A stretch of 64,000 nt of DNA from Myxococcus guangdongensis (GCF_024198255.1 NZ_JAJVKW010000007.1:1-64000), one strand, 5' to 3'; positions 39,006 to 48,897 are shown, numbered from the stretch's first letter. The notes: generated by a model from the sequence alone, not told the origin. Numbers and translations: made by a program.

Positions 39006-39590
39006 TCATGGCGTGGGGTAGGAGCCCTTCGCTGCTTCCCGGCGGGCCCGCTCCGCGGCGTCGGACTCCTGGCGATGGCGGTCCGCTGACGCGCGCTCCG
39101 CGATGGCGCGCGTCAGCGCTTCTGGCGCCTTCTCGCGGAGGAGGGGCGCGAGCTGCTCGAGGGTGCGCTGGAGATCCGGGAAGGAGACCTGGCTCTTGTC
39201 GACCCGGATCTTCCACGGTTCGGAGACCGCGCCTCGCTCCAGGTTGAACGTGACCTGCCGCACCTGCTGCGCGGTGGGGACATCGATGCGGGCCCCGGCG
39301 AAGCGGTCCTGCTCACAGGCGCTGACCCGAACGTACTCATGCGAGCCCGACTTCATCCGCCTTCCTCGAACGCCGTACTGGATGCCGCAGGCATTCAGGG
39401 AGCGCAGCTGGGCCTGGATGCCGGCCATCTCCTGGAGCGCGCCGACGTCGATCTCCTCGCTGTCCCCGGCCCGTGACCCGCCCAGCATCACCCCGGCGCC
39501 CATGGCGCCTGCCATGACCGCCACGGCGGCGCCGGCGAAGAGAATGGCCTTGTTGGACTTGGGCGCGGGGGCTGGGCGGGCTGGGCTCAT
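39006..39590 (-). CDS. Membrane-anchored protein of unknown function
   Basis: A 194-residue protein with one N-terminal membrane helix (AILFAGAAVAVMAGAMGAGVML, after a proline-rich cytoplasmic stretch), a central soluble domain with two cysteines (SLNACGIQYG, SACEQDRF), and a helical, charged C-terminus (EKAPEALTRAIAERASADRHRQ). No conserved family recognised. It is divergent from the large peroxidase gene with 141 bases between. Confidence 0.7.
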   Translation of the reverse strand: MSPARPAPAPKSNKAILFAGAAVAVMAGAMGAGVMLGGSRAGDSEEIDVGALQEMAGIQAQLRSLNACGIQYGVRGRRMKSGSHEYVRVSACEQDRFAGARIDVPTAQQVRQVTFNLERGAVSEPWKIRVDKSQVSFPDLQRTLEQLAPLLREKAPEALTRAIAERASADRHRQESDAAERARREAAKGSYPTP

Positions 39591-39731
39591 GGGCGAAACA
39601 CCCTAAGTGGGGCCTCTCAGGGGGACAAATCGAAAGAGGAGAGGGGATTGCCAGGGCGGCCCGCCCCAAAAATCAGCCCGCCGGCGAGAGCCCCTGGTTG
39701 CATGCAATCCATGTATGCCAGAGTTTTCTGA

Positions 39732-42700
39732 ATGCCCGGTTCCACATCTCGTGTTGTCGTCCACCGCCTCGCCGCCTGTCTCGTCACGTTGCTTTCGCTC
39801 GCGGGATGTCGGGAGGGCGATTCGACGGTGGCGCCACCGTCGGAGGTCGGGCGCTCATCCCTGCCGCTGACGGGCTCGGCCGCGGAGGGCCTGCCGTCCA
39901 TCGCGCTGCGAAACGCGCTCGTGACGCAGCCCTTCGCGCCGGACCTGCTCACGCCGGATGGCCGGTTGGGGCTCGTGTTCGAAGGGACGCGGGTCCGCTT
40001 CATCGCCTTGGGCGACCCTTCCGTCGACGTGCTCTCCGGGGTGCCGCGCTTCACGGCGGGCATGGCGCAGGGGGAGAGCCTGCTCACGCTGCTGCCCGGG
40101 ACCACGGCGCGGTCGGGAGATGTGTCGCGCTCGGATGGGACGACGTGGTTGCTCGCCTCCGCGTCCGTGACGCCCCGGTTCCAGTCCGGACAGGGCGCGC
40201 TGGTGATGGACCCGCGCTACTCGCCTTCGGGCAAGCCTTTCCCCACGGGCCATCCCGCCAACTGTCTCGACGCGACGGTCGCCACGCGCGACGCGAGCGT
40301 CTCCCTGGGTGGCCGGTATGACTGCTATCGGCTCCTGCACTTCCAGCCCTTCACCGCGTCGGTGAACGGCGATGGCTCGGTGGCGGTGCCTGTCTATCAG
40401 GCGGAGCTCGTCGTCGTGGTGGACGCGCGCCGCCCGGACACCGCGACCGGCGGTGTGGCGAGACTGCCAACGCCTGGCATCATGTGGGGCACGTACCTGT
40501 CTTCGTTCCAGCTCAGTCGCAGCGCTTCGCCCTCCAGCTTCTACACGTGGGGACAGGAGCTGAGCGCCACCGCGGATGGACGGTTGCTGGTCTCCGAGGG
40601 CGGCCGGTGGGCCTACAACGAGACGCCCTGGAACCCGGCGACCTGGACGCGGCAGCGGGAGCTCGGCGCGTTGTACGAGAGCGTCCTGCAAGACGTCGAC
40701 GGGCTGAAGAACGTCTGTCGTCACCTGGTGTCGGGCGCTCCCTCGTGTACCGCGGCCCAGGAGGAGCCGTTCGCGCGCGTCTACCCGCTGGCCGCGCATC
40801 CCTTCTACCTGGCGGATGGCACCCGGCGTCTGGACGGCGGGCTGCCCACGCACCTGCGATGCGGTTACACCTGGGTGACGCCTGACGGGACGGATGTCTT
40901 CTGTCGTCCCAACCCGGCGAACAACGCGTCGGTGCAGCCGGCCGTCGCGTTGGAGCTGCCGAACGGGTTCGAGCGCTCCACGGGCATGCACACCTTCGCC
41001 ATCGGGCAGCACACGGCCTGGATGTTCCAGCGCTTGGACAGCACCATCAACAGCCGGCGCTTCAACCCGGAGTGGGCCGTCTCGCCCCCCAATCCCAGTG
41101 AGCCCGTCCATCGCGCGTTGTCGCCGCTGCTGCTGAACACGGCGACCGGCTTCTGGGCGGAGAATCGCACCGGGGCCGCGCACGCGCTGCCGTTGGACCG
41201 ACGGTGGCCGGTGTTCCAGTTCATGAGCCAGGACGACGGACTGCGCACGGCGTCGGGCCCGGCCTACGCGGCCCTGGGGTTGGTCCCGGAGTCCAACAAC
41301 GGCGGCATGTGGACGAACAAGCACTACTGGGAGGCGTCGTTCGCGTGCGCCGTGAATCCCAGCTGTCTGCTCCACCTGCCGATGAACGAGCTGTTCTATG
41401 ACCCGAGCTCCTCGCTGCTCGTCCCGCGAGCCCTCCGGCGCACGCCCGATGTCTCCGGCAACGCGCACTTCGCCGACAGCCAGGGCGGCGCGATGCCCTA
41501 CGTCTACCCGTACGTGGGCGAGTTCGTCGGCGCGGTCCGCTTCATCGGCGAGGTCTACGGCGTCAGCGCCGACGAGCGCTACCTGTCCGGCTTTCGCGGG
41601 ACGGGCGTGAGCCTGGGCGCCACGGGCGCGGTCTCCGTGCGGGCGGATGGCTTCGATGCGCCTTTCTGCGCGCGCAACAAGGGCTGCCTGACGGGGCAGG
41701 ACTTCTCCGCGTCCGGCTTCACCGCGGAGCTGGCCTTCCTGCCGCTCTTTGATGTCTCCTCGTCGGACCTCGTCGTCGCCCGACACAACGGCTTGTGGCG
41801 ACTGTGGCTCCAGGCGGGAAGCCTCTATGCGACGATCGAGTACTCCGTGGCCGGCGCGGCGCGGACGCACACCCTGGGGCCGATAGCGGTCTCCCAGTCC
41901 TCCTCGCTCACGGAGTCGCCCGCGACGCAGGCGTCGAAGTGGGTCCACGTGGCGTTGCGTGTGGACCCGAAGACGCGGCGCTACAGCCTGTGGGAGAGGG
42001 GCGCGTTGCTCTCGCAGGGACAGTTCGAGGCGGGGGCGACCTTTCAGGGGACGGTGGTGGAGGGCGAGGCCCTGCGTGTGGGGCCCGGTGCCGGTGGCTG
42101 TGTGGGGTGCCCCGCCGAGGACGCGTTCTTCATCGACGAGCTGGTCTTCCACGCGGCGCCGCGACCCGACGACGAGCTGGCCGCGGCGGCCGCGAGGTAC
42201 GCCGGGCGCACGGACCTGCTGACCGCGGCACAGGCGCGCACGTTGCTCGCGCGTTACTTCTCCATCACCAACCCGCGCGGACTGCAGCTCCAGGCGGACG
42301 GGTTCCCGCGCCATCTGCGCGCCGAGGACCTGCGCATCCCCAGTGTCTTCAGCGCCTTCCTCACGCAGGGGCGTGAGGTGGCCTTCGCCCAGCTGGTCGA
42401 CCTGGGGCAGCAGCTCTTCCAGTCGCCCGGGTTGGCCCACCATGCGCCGGGGGAGGTCCGCAAGCGGTGGGGAAGCGAGGTCCCTCTCGCCTGCGCGACG
42501 TGCCATCGATTGGATCGCTTCTTCACCGATGGGCTCGTCACGGGGATGGGCGCGGGGCCGGAGCCGCTGCTCAACGTGCCCACGTTGGTGAACCGCGCGC
42601 TGGCCACCCACCACGGCGCCACGCGACGCTCGGCGAGTCTGTTGGACGCGGTGGTGGAGGCCATCGAGGACCCCGGGCAGTCGCGCGCGAGCGTCGAGCA

Positions 42701-44363
42701 GGCGCTGGCGTACATCAATGGCTCACCTGAGCTGCGCTCCCGGTTCGAGGGCCTCTTCGCCGAGGCGCCGGTGAGTCGTGAGCGTCTCCAGCAGGCGCTC
42801 GCGGCCTTCCTGCTCGTGCAGCTCCAGGTGGAGTCCCTGGCGGACGCGGTGGCCGTCGCCGGCAAGCCCGTGGTCGACCTCCAGGGCAACCTGTTGCGAG
42901 CCGAGCAGGTGAGGTTGGGGAAGGAGCTGTTCCAAGGCAAGGCGCGGTGCATCGCCTGCCACGGTGGCCCCAACTTCTCCGACGAGCTCGCGCACGACAC
43001 GGGCACGGATGACACGGGGGGATCGCGGCCCGTGGCCTACAAGACGCCCACGCTCTGGAACGTGGCGGAGACCGGGCCGTACTTCCACACCGGGAGGGCG
43101 GCGACCCTGCGCGACGTGCTCGACTTCTACAACCGGGGAGGGCACGCGCACCTGGGCGCGCTGGGTGGCCTGCGCCCGGTGGACCCGCAGCTGCGTCCGT
43201 TGGCGCTCGACGAGCGGGAGCTGGTGGCGTTGGAGGTGTATCTGCGCTCGTTGCGAGACGCGAGGCCGGTGCTGGCGGCGAACTTCGAGGGGCTCGCCTT
43301 CAGTGACCATGGACCCATCCCGGGCATGGTGTGCACGGCCATCACCGAGGGCTCGGACAGCCAGGGCTGGGATGACAACTATCTGTGTGCGCCTCAGGAC
43401 CAGGGCTTCGTGTGGAGCAACGTGGGCGCTGTCTCGGGGATGCGCTGCACGCAGGTGCACGAGTCCGACGAGCCGTCGTCGAACGGCTGGGGGAACAACT
43501 ACCTCTGTGTGCCCGAGGCCTCGCCGTTGCGGCTCTCGTGGTCATCCGCGGGCCCCGTGTTCAACAAGGCCTGTGTGCGCTTCCAGGAGCCCATCGAGAG
43601 CTACTCCTGGTGGGACAACTACCTGTGCCACGACGCGCCGTTGAAGGTGCGCTTCAGCGCGGCGGGCCCCATCGCGGGGATGACGTGTACGCAGATGCTG
43701 GAGACGGCCGATGTCGCGGGCGGCTGGTCGGACAACTACGTCTGCACGAACAAGGAGATCGGCCTGCGTTGGTACTCCTCCACGCCGCCGGCGTCGGCCG
43801 GGCGTTGCACGCCGATTCGCGAGCCGGCGGAGCCGTCTTCGACGACGTGGAACGACAACTACCTGTGCGTGCCCCCGGAGTCGCCGGCCGTGTTGTCGTG
43901 GTTCTACGATGGCGCGCGTTCGGAGGCGGGGCTCACGTGTACGGCGTTCCTGGAGCCCGAGGATCCTCACACGTGGACGGACAACTACCTGTGCTACCGC
44001 GAGGAGCCGCTGACGCTCGAGGTCCGGTTCGCGGGAGCGCCGTCGACGATGACCTGTACGGCACTCGACGAGCCCTCGGACCCTTCGGGCACCTGGTACG
44101 ACAACCACCTGTGCTCGGACCGCGACCTCCAGTTGACCTGGAGCTCCACGGGCCCGGGTGGCAGCGGAAAGCGTTGCACGCGCGTCTTCGAGCCGAGCGA
44201 ACTCTCCGGGTCGGGATGGGACAACAACTACCTCTGTGTTCCCAGCACGTCGCTGCTCGACTTCCAGTGGTCCCATTCGGGAGAGATACCGGGGCGGACC
44301 TGCATCTCCTGGGCGGAGCCCGCCGAGTCGTCCGCGTGGGCGGACAACTATCTCTGTTATTGA
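39732..44363 (+). CDS. Di-haem cytochrome c peroxidase (MauG-like) lipoprotein with LamG-like and Trp-Cys repeat domains
   Basis: A 1543-residue lipoprotein (signal ending in LLSLAGC). The first 600 residues match no family I know. A LamG/concanavalin-like domain lies at about 650-830 (FTAELAFLP, KWVHVALRVDP, FFIDELVF). The di-haem peroxidase core follows: first haem site CATCH (about residue 920), second CIACHGGPNFSDELAHDTG (about 1073), then TPTLWNVAETGPYFHTG, the usual end of the MauG/CcpA family. It would reduce hydrogen peroxide or oxidise a substrate in the envelope. The C-terminal 360 residues consist of nine repeats of about 40 residues, each ending in W-x-DNYLC. Such repeats at the end of a peroxidase are unusual; they may bind a polymer or the cell surface. 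Confidence 0.85.
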   Translation: MPGSTSRVVVHRLAACLVTLLSLAGCREGDSTVAPPSEVGRSSLPLTGSAAEGLPSIALRNALVTQPFAPDLLTPDGRLGLVFEGTRVRFIALGDPSVDVLSGVPRFTAGMAQGESLLTLLPGTTARSGDVSRSDGTTWLLASASVTPRFQSGQGALVMDPRYSPSGKPFPTGHPANCLDATVATRDASVSLGGRYDCYRLLHFQPFTASVNGDGSVAVPVYQAELVVVVDARRPDTATGGVARLPTPGIMWGTYLSSFQLSRSASPSSFYTWGQELSATADGRLLVSEGGRWAYNETPWNPATWTRQRELGALYESVLQDVDGLKNVCRHLVSGAPSCTAAQEEPFARVYPLAAHPFYLADGTRRLDGGLPTHLRCGYTWVTPDGTDVFCRPNPANNASVQPAVALELPNGFERSTGMHTFAIGQHTAWMFQRLDSTINSRRFNPEWAVSPPNPSEPVHRALSPLLLNTATGFWAENRTGAAHALPLDRRWPVFQFMSQDDGLRTASGPAYAALGLVPESNNGGMWTNKHYWEASFACAVNPSCLLHLPMNELFYDPSSSLLVPRALRRTPDVSGNAHFADSQGGAMPYVYPYVGEFVGAVRFIGEVYGVSADERYLSGFRGTGVSLGATGAVSVRADGFDAPFCARNKGCLTGQDFSASGFTAELAFLPLFDVSSSDLVVARHNGLWRLWLQAGSLYATIEYSVAGAARTHTLGPIAVSQSSSLTESPATQASKWVHVALRVDPKTRRYSLWERGALLSQGQFEAGATFQGTVVEGEALRVGPGAGGCVGCPAEDAFFIDELVFHAAPRPDDELAAAAARYAGRTDLLTAAQARTLLARYFSITNPRGLQLQADGFPRHLRAEDLRIPSVFSAFLTQGREVAFAQLVDLGQQLFQSPGLAHHAPGEVRKRWGSEVPLACATCHRLDRFFTDGLVTGMGAGPEPLLNVPTLVNRALATHHGATRRSASLLDAVVEAIEDPGQSRASVEQALAYINGSPELRSRFEGLFAEAPVSRERLQQALAAFLLVQLQVESLADAVAVAGKPVVDLQGNLLRAEQVRLGKELFQGKARCIACHGGPNFSDELAHDTGTDDTGGSRPVAYKTPTLWNVAETGPYFHTGRAATLRDVLDFYNRGGHAHLGALGGLRPVDPQLRPLALDERELVALEVYLRSLRDARPVLAANFEGLAFSDHGPIPGMVCTAITEGSDSQGWDDNYLCAPQDQGFVWSNVGAVSGMRCTQVHESDEPSSNGWGNNYLCVPEASPLRLSWSSAGPVFNKACVRFQEPIESYSWWDNYLCHDAPLKVRFSAAGPIAGMTCTQMLETADVAGGWSDNYVCTNKEIGLRWYSSTPPASAGRCTPIREPAEPSSTTWNDNYLCVPPESPAVLSWFYDGARSEAGLTCTAFLEPEDPHTWTDNYLCYREEPLTLEVRFAGAPSTMTCTALDEPSDPSGTWYDNHLCSDRDLQLTWSSTGPGGSGKRCTRVFEPSELSGSGWDNNYLCVPSTSLLDFQWSHSGEIPGRTCISWAEPAESSAWADNYLCY
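43270..44360 (+). repeat. Nine Trp/Cys repeats at the peroxidase C-terminus
   Basis: Each unit of 35 to 42 residues has one cysteine near its centre (GMxCT, GKRCT, GRTCI) and a second at its end in W-x-x-NYLC, with strand-rich W-S-S-x-GP-type starts. The DNA of the units differs, but the protein pattern is regular. Confidence 0.85.
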
Positions 44364-44628
44364 CCCGCAGCGGGCAGCGGGGCGGGGAGAGAGCCGTGGA
44401 AAGTGGAGACGGCTGACGCGGGCATGCCGTCGTCGAGACATTGTGCAGGCCGTGCGGGTCAGAAAAGACCAACAGACCGCGATGACCGACGCGTGGGACA
44501 CCGTCGCGGTCGCGAAGCGCCTGGCGTCGTAATGAGAGGCGTCACCTCACGTCAGTCTCACGGAATCGAAGGCGTCCGGTTCGAGCGCATCGTGTGCCTT
44601 TGCATGCGACGCTCAAGGAGAGACAACC

Positions 44629-46488
44629 GTGAGACCTTTCAACATCATCCGAAATACCCTCATGACGAGCACCCTGCTCGTCTTATCCCTCCCCGGCTGT
44701 CAGGGGCCAGACGCCCCCGATGTCGTCAGCCCTCCGGAAGAGACAGGCACGACGTCCCAGCCACTTGTCTGCGGCACCATCGTCCCGGTGATGACGGGGC
44801 CCACCACCCCCGGTGGGAGCGTCGTCCGCTCTGGCGTCTATTCCGCCGCCTACGAGGCGTGGATGGCCTTCGACAACTCCAGCAGCTACTGGGTCTCCGA
44901 GGTGATGCAGACTCCCGCCTGGATTGGCTACCAGCCCGTCACCACCACCACACTGCACCGCTACGCGCTCGTGTTCCACAACGGGGCTGCCCACACCGCG
45001 CGCGCACCGAAGGACTGGACGTTCCAGGGCTTCAACGGCTCCTCCTGGGTGGTGCTCGACACGCGCAACAACCAGACGAACTGGGCGGGCTACGAGCGCC
45101 GTGAGTTCACGCTGTCCTCGCCCGCGACCTACGTGCGCTACCGCCTGCACGTGACGGACGACAATGATGCGGCGCCGGGCGTCCACGTCGTCTCCCTCCG
45201 GACGCTGGAACTCATCACCTGCGTCAACGATGGGGTGACCAACCCCGTCTCCACCCTGTGGACGCAGACGTTCGGAGCCACGGAGGCCAACACCCAGGTG
45301 ATGGACCTGGCGGGAGACTCGACGGGGAACACCTACGTCACGGGCTACACGGGGGGCGCCCTCAACGGCACGCCGATGGTGGGCCTGCTGGACTCGTTCC
45401 TCCAGGCCCGCAATGCGGGCGGAACCCTCCTCTGGTCCAAGCCGATTGGCGCTCCGGAGAACTTCGCCCTGGGCTACGGCATCGCGACGGGCCAGGTCTC
45501 CGACGACGTCTACGTGGCGGGCTATACCGCCGGCTCGGTGGACGGCACGCCTGTCATCGGATCGCCGGATGCGTTCGTGACGAAGTACAGCAAGACGGGC
45601 GTGCGCCAGTGGACGCGACAGGTGGGGGGCGCGGGGTTCGCCACGGAGGGGTATGACGTCGCGGTCGACGCTTCCGACAACGTGTTCCTCGTGGGGGTCG
45701 CCGAGGGAGGCCTGGACGGAAACACGCGCGTGGGCAACCGGGACATGGTCGTGACGAAGTTCGACACGGCGGGCAACAAGCTGTGGACCCGGCAGACCGG
45801 CGCCGCGGGCAAGAACACCCAGGGGCGGCGCGCGGCGACCGACGCGGCCGGCAATGTCTTCGTCTCCGGATGGACCGAGGGTGGAATGGACGGCAATGCC
45901 CTCATGGGCGTGCAGGACTTCTTCGTCGTGAAGTACGACTCCGCCGGCAACAAGCTGTGGACCCGGCAGCTCGGCTCGAGCGGCAACACGGTGTGGCTGT
46001 ATGGCTCGGCGACGGATGCGGCGGGGAATGTCTATCTGACCGGCCAGAGCGGCGGCGGCCTGGATGGGAACCCCAACACCACGGCGGCTGGAGACGTCTT
46101 CCTCAGCAAGTATGACACCTCGGGGACGCGGCAGTGGACCCGGGAGTTCAGCGCGACGAATGGCATCTTTGCCTCCGGGATCTTCATCGACGCGTCGGGA
46201 ATCTACGTGAGCGGTGGAGGCCGTGGTGACGTGGGCAACCCCTCCAACACCACGTACAGCGTGGCGCACAACTACATCGCGAAGTTCGACACGGCGGGCA
46301 CCCGGCAGTGGGTCCTCCAGCAGAACCCGGCGATGGCGGCGGGAGCACCGGCCCCCGTCTATAGCAACGGCGTCAGTCGCGCCTCCAGTGGGGCCTTCTA
46401 CCTGGGCGGGTACACCAGCGGAAACTTCAATGGCAACGTGCTCTTCGGAAACACCGACGGGTTCGTGACGAAGCTGCCGGCGCAGTGA
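44629..46488 (+). CDS. SBBP beta-propeller lipoprotein with discoidin-like domain
   Basis: A 619-residue lipoprotein with signal LLVLSLPGC. Residues 60-190 resemble an F5/8 type C (discoidin) carbohydrate-binding domain: AYEAWMAFDNSSSYWVS, WIGYQPVTTTTLHRYALV, PKDWTFQGFNGSSW, RYRLHVTDDND. The rest is made of SBBP repeats (Beta-propeller repeat) with DAAGNVYLTGQSGGGLDGN and VTKFDTAGNKLWTRQ patterns, about seven units. This family is greatly expanded in Myxococcales; the molecular function is unknown. GTG start with AAGGAG. It is followed by a strong intrinsic terminator. Confidence 0.88.
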   Translation: MRPFNIIRNTLMTSTLLVLSLPGCQGPDAPDVVSPPEETGTTSQPLVCGTIVPVMTGPTTPGGSVVRSGVYSAAYEAWMAFDNSSSYWVSEVMQTPAWIGYQPVTTTTLHRYALVFHNGAAHTARAPKDWTFQGFNGSSWVVLDTRNNQTNWAGYERREFTLSSPATYVRYRLHVTDDNDAAPGVHVVSLRTLELITCVNDGVTNPVSTLWTQTFGATEANTQVMDLAGDSTGNTYVTGYTGGALNGTPMVGLLDSFLQARNAGGTLLWSKPIGAPENFALGYGIATGQVSDDVYVAGYTAGSVDGTPVIGSPDAFVTKYSKTGVRQWTRQVGGAGFATEGYDVAVDASDNVFLVGVAEGGLDGNTRVGNRDMVVTKFDTAGNKLWTRQTGAAGKNTQGRRAATDAAGNVFVSGWTEGGMDGNALMGVQDFFVVKYDSAGNKLWTRQLGSSGNTVWLYGSATDAAGNVYLTGQSGGGLDGNPNTTAAGDVFLSKYDTSGTRQWTREFSATNGIFASGIFIDASGIYVSGGGRGDVGNPSNTTYSVAHNYIAKFDTAGTRQWVLQQNPAMAAGAPAPVYSNGVSRASSGAFYLGGYTSGNFNGNVLFGNTDGFVTKLPAQ

Positions 46489-46496
46489 ACGAGTAA

Positions 46497-46529
46497 GGGC
46501 GCGGGGTCCCAAGGTCCCCGCGCCCTTTT
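46497..46529 (+). terminator. Intrinsic terminator
   Basis: Perfect ten-base-pair stem GGGCGCGGGG / CCCCGCGCCC (46497-46506 with 46516-46525) with a nine-base loop and a TTTT tract directly after it. It begins eight bases after the stop codon. Confidence 0.9.
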
Positions 46530-46647
46530 CACACGAAGCCAGGGCGGCCCGACACGCGGCCGCCCTCACTTCAGCAGGGGCCTGGGGGGCGTTGACCCGT
46601 CTCCAGGCTGTTCTGGTAGTCCACCGGCTCGTCAGCCACCCGGGTGA

Positions 46648-47043
46648 TTACTGCCCGAAACACTCCCACCTGAGCCTGGACGTCTGCTCGCAGATGCACA
46701 CCCCGGGCGCGGTGCTGCTGAAGCAGCACTGCACCTGGACCCCAAACGAGCCGCAGGCCCTGCCGCTATAGGCAGAGCACCGAGGCAGGGAGTCAGGACA
46801 GGACGGGGGCGGCGGACACGCATACGTCGTCCCATCACACGTCACACCCACGTTGTTCGTCGCGGAGCAGGTGGTCGTCCCTGCCGGACAACTCACGGTG
46901 CCCGTGGGACACGTGGCCGAACACGCCGTGAGCTCCTCGGACGACACCGCGAGCTCCTCGACCGCGCCGCCCTCTACCGTGCCACCGCAGCCGAGTGACG
47001 ACAGACCCAGGAACACAGCCACCAACAAGACATGACGCATCAT
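46648..47043 (-). CDS. Cysteine-rich small lipoprotein
   Basis: A 131-residue lipoprotein (signal VAVFLGLSSLGC) with 15 or more cysteines in a protein with otherwise mostly small residues: TACSATCPTGTVSCPAGTTTC, GVTCDGTTYACPPPPSCPD, CSAYSGRACGSFG, VQCCFSS, GVCICEQT. The pattern suggests a compact disulphide-linked domain. It would be anchored in the envelope. Similar small Cys-rich lipoproteins are seen in myxobacteria, without known function. AGAGG upstream supports the ATG at 47043. It lies between the SBBP terminator and the divergent acyltransferase gene. Confidence 0.72.
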   Translation of the reverse strand: MMRHVLLVAVFLGLSSLGCGGTVEGGAVEELAVSSEELTACSATCPTGTVSCPAGTTTCSATNNVGVTCDGTTYACPPPPSCPDSLPRCSAYSGRACGSFGVQVQCCFSSTAPGVCICEQTSRLRWECFGQ

Positions 47044-47249
47044 CGACCTCTGGATACGGGGTTGAGTGCTCCTCCTTCAGCTCGGGTTGTGGGTCGTGGA
47101 GAGTCGCCTAGTGAGGCGCGGCGCCATCATTCATCGGAAGCGTGCGGGGCCGCCAGCGCTCCGCCAGCGTCGAACTCGGGTCTCCTGTGACGAAAGGACG
47201 TGAGAGGGCGGTGAGACACCGACCCTCTCCGCTACCAGGAGGGGTACCC

Positions 47250-48068
47250 ATGACGTGCAGACACTGGAACTGGCGCTGGCGTGTCGCCGCCACCCAGAAG
47301 GAACTCGATGACGTGGCTCGCATCCGCTGGGCGGTCTTCGGTGGAGAGCTGGGCTTGTTGTCCGAGCAGTCCGCGGTGTCCCGGCGGGAGGTGACGTGTG
47401 TCGACACGCTCGACACCACCGTGCACGTGCTCGTCTATGCCGGCGACGAGCCGGTGGCGACGATGCGGGTGGCGCTGCCCAACGCGGAGGTGGCGGCGAA
47501 CCTGGGTGGGAAGGTGGGGCTCGAGATGGAGCAGCGGGTGGACCTGTCGGGGCTGCTCCGGCCGGGCCGGGTGGTCGCGGAGCCCTCTCGCTTCTGTGTG
47601 TTGCCGAAGTGGCGGCGCTCGGAGGCCGTCACGTGGCTGCAGGCGGGCATGTACGCGGAGAGCCGTCGACGCGGGGTGACGCACTGGATTGCGTCCGCGA
47701 ACCTGGAGACGGACTCGCCCGAGGACGCGCGCCTCGCGTGGTGGGTGGCGGCGCGGCGAGGATGGCTGAGCCCTCACTGGCGCGTCTCCGTGTCCGAGCC
47801 TTCCCGGGCCCCGGGGCAGGCTCGCAGCCCCTTCTACACGCCCGAGGAGCGGGCCCTCGCGGCGCGAGGACAGTGGGAGGGGCTGCGATTGCCCCGGGCG
47901 CCCGCGCTCTTCGCCAGGACGATGGGCGCGCGCTTCATCGCCGAGCCCCTCTACGACGCGTATTTCCAGTGGTTCACGCTGCCGCTCGTCATGGCGCTCG
48001 ATGAGATTCCGACGGACTCCCTGGCGCGCTTCCACGCGCTGGAGCACGGCGTGAGCCTGGCCGCCTAG
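47250..48068 (+). CDS. LuxI/FeeM-like N-acyltransferase (possible signal synthase)
   Basis: A 272-residue protein with the GNAT-like fold of acyl-homoserine-lactone and N-acyl-amino-acid synthases. The N-terminal part has IRWAVFGGELGLL, like the Arg-x-x-x-Phe region of LuxI, then LVYAGDEPVATMRVALPN (strand with the substrate-pocket Arg) and VVAEPSRFCVLP, which equals the conserved Glu-x-Ser-Arg-Phe of the family. It would join a fatty acyl chain from ACP or CoA to an amine. The product (homoserine lactone, acyl amino acid or else) cannot be told from sequence. AGGAGGGG precedes the start. The diiron-enzyme gene follows 77 bases downstream on the same strand, so they are likely co-transcribed. 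Confidence 0.75.
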   Translation: MTCRHWNWRWRVAATQKELDDVARIRWAVFGGELGLLSEQSAVSRREVTCVDTLDTTVHVLVYAGDEPVATMRVALPNAEVAANLGGKVGLEMEQRVDLSGLLRPGRVVAEPSRFCVLPKWRRSEAVTWLQAGMYAESRRRGVTHWIASANLETDSPEDARLAWWVAARRGWLSPHWRVSVSEPSRAPGQARSPFYTPEERALAARGQWEGLRLPRAPALFARTMGARFIAEPLYDAYFQWFTLPLVMALDEIPTDSLARFHALEHGVSLAA

Positions 48069-48145
48069 TCGGTAGCGGTTGCTTCCCTTCACCTTCAACA
48101 CGCAGCGACCGGGAGCCCCCTGGGCACCGGATACAGGAGACGTAC

Positions 48146-48847
48146 GTGCACACCCAGACGACGGAGAACCCCGTGGGAACGAATTGGTTGGCGGCGCTGG
48201 ACGCGGAGGCGCGAGGACTGGTGGCGGCGGTGGACGCGCAGCCCGACGCCCGACGCCTCCTCGAGGGCACCCTCGACAAGGCGGGCTACATCCACTTCCT
48301 CGTCCAGACGTACCACTACGCCCGCTGGAGCACGCCCATCCTCGCCGAGGCGGGCGTGCGCCTGCGGCAGCAGGGCCGGCTCCCGGTGCTGGCGGCGTTG
48401 CTCATCCAGAAGGGCGAGGAGGAGCGGGGCCACGACCGGTGGTTGCTGTCGGACCTGAAGAACCTGGGGTGCTCGGAGGCGTCCGTGGAGTCGGCGGTGC
48501 GCAGCCCCGCGGTGAAGGCCTATACCGGGTGGAACTTCTTCACCTCCCGCGCGGGCGTGCCCACGGCGGCGCTGGGGACCGCGTACGTGCTGGAGTACCT
48601 GTCACAGACGCGGGCGGGCGTGTGGGCCGAGCGACTGAAGACGGTGTCCACCATCCCCAACATCCACAAGTCGGTGACGTTCCTGCGCAGCCACGGGGCG
48701 CTGGACGGAGACCATGTGGCGGAGATGGAGCGGCTCTTCGCGGGACTGACGGAGCCGGAGGACCAGGAGGCGATCCTCTTCTCGGCCCGTGTCGCGCGGT
48801 GCGTCTACCCGCGCATCTTCCGTCAGGGCGGTGACCTGTCGAGGTAG
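48146..48847 (+). CDS. Haem-oxygenase-like diiron oxidase (iron-containing redox enzyme family)
   Basis: A 233-residue all-helical protein of the TenA/haem-oxygenase-like fold. Candidate metal ligands sit in LVQTYHYARWSTP, IQKGEEERGHDRWLL (Glu/His/Asp) and SHGALDGDHVAEME (Asp/His), the pattern of the haem-oxygenase-like diiron oxidases (HDO). These enzymes perform oxidations such as N-oxygenation or C-C cleavage in natural-product pathways. GTG start preceded by AGGAGA. Placement after the LuxI-like gene suggests that it modifies the acylated product or its precursor (inference). Confidence 0.78.
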   Translation: MHTQTTENPVGTNWLAALDAEARGLVAAVDAQPDARRLLEGTLDKAGYIHFLVQTYHYARWSTPILAEAGVRLRQQGRLPVLAALLIQKGEEERGHDRWLLSDLKNLGCSEASVESAVRSPAVKAYTGWNFFTSRAGVPTAALGTAYVLEYLSQTRAGVWAERLKTVSTIPNIHKSVTFLRSHGALDGDHVAEMERLFAGLTEPEDQEAILFSARVARCVYPRIFRQGGDLSR

Positions 48848-48868
48848 CGCCCCTCGCTCGTGAGTCGC

Positions 48869-48897
48869 AGGCGCCTCCCGTTCGCGGTGGGGCGCCT
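48869..48897. terminator. Hairpin between convergent diiron-enzyme and LuxR genes
   Basis: AGGCGCC(TC) at 48869-48877 pairs with (GG)GGCGCCT at 48889-48897 around an 11-base loop and sits between the two stop codons. Without a T run. Confidence 0.5.

Noticed and set aside
39855-42614. Long antisense frame (919 residues) inside the peroxidase gene
   Set aside because: Arg/His/Gln-rich shadow composition and no recognisable domain, opposite a well-supported gene.
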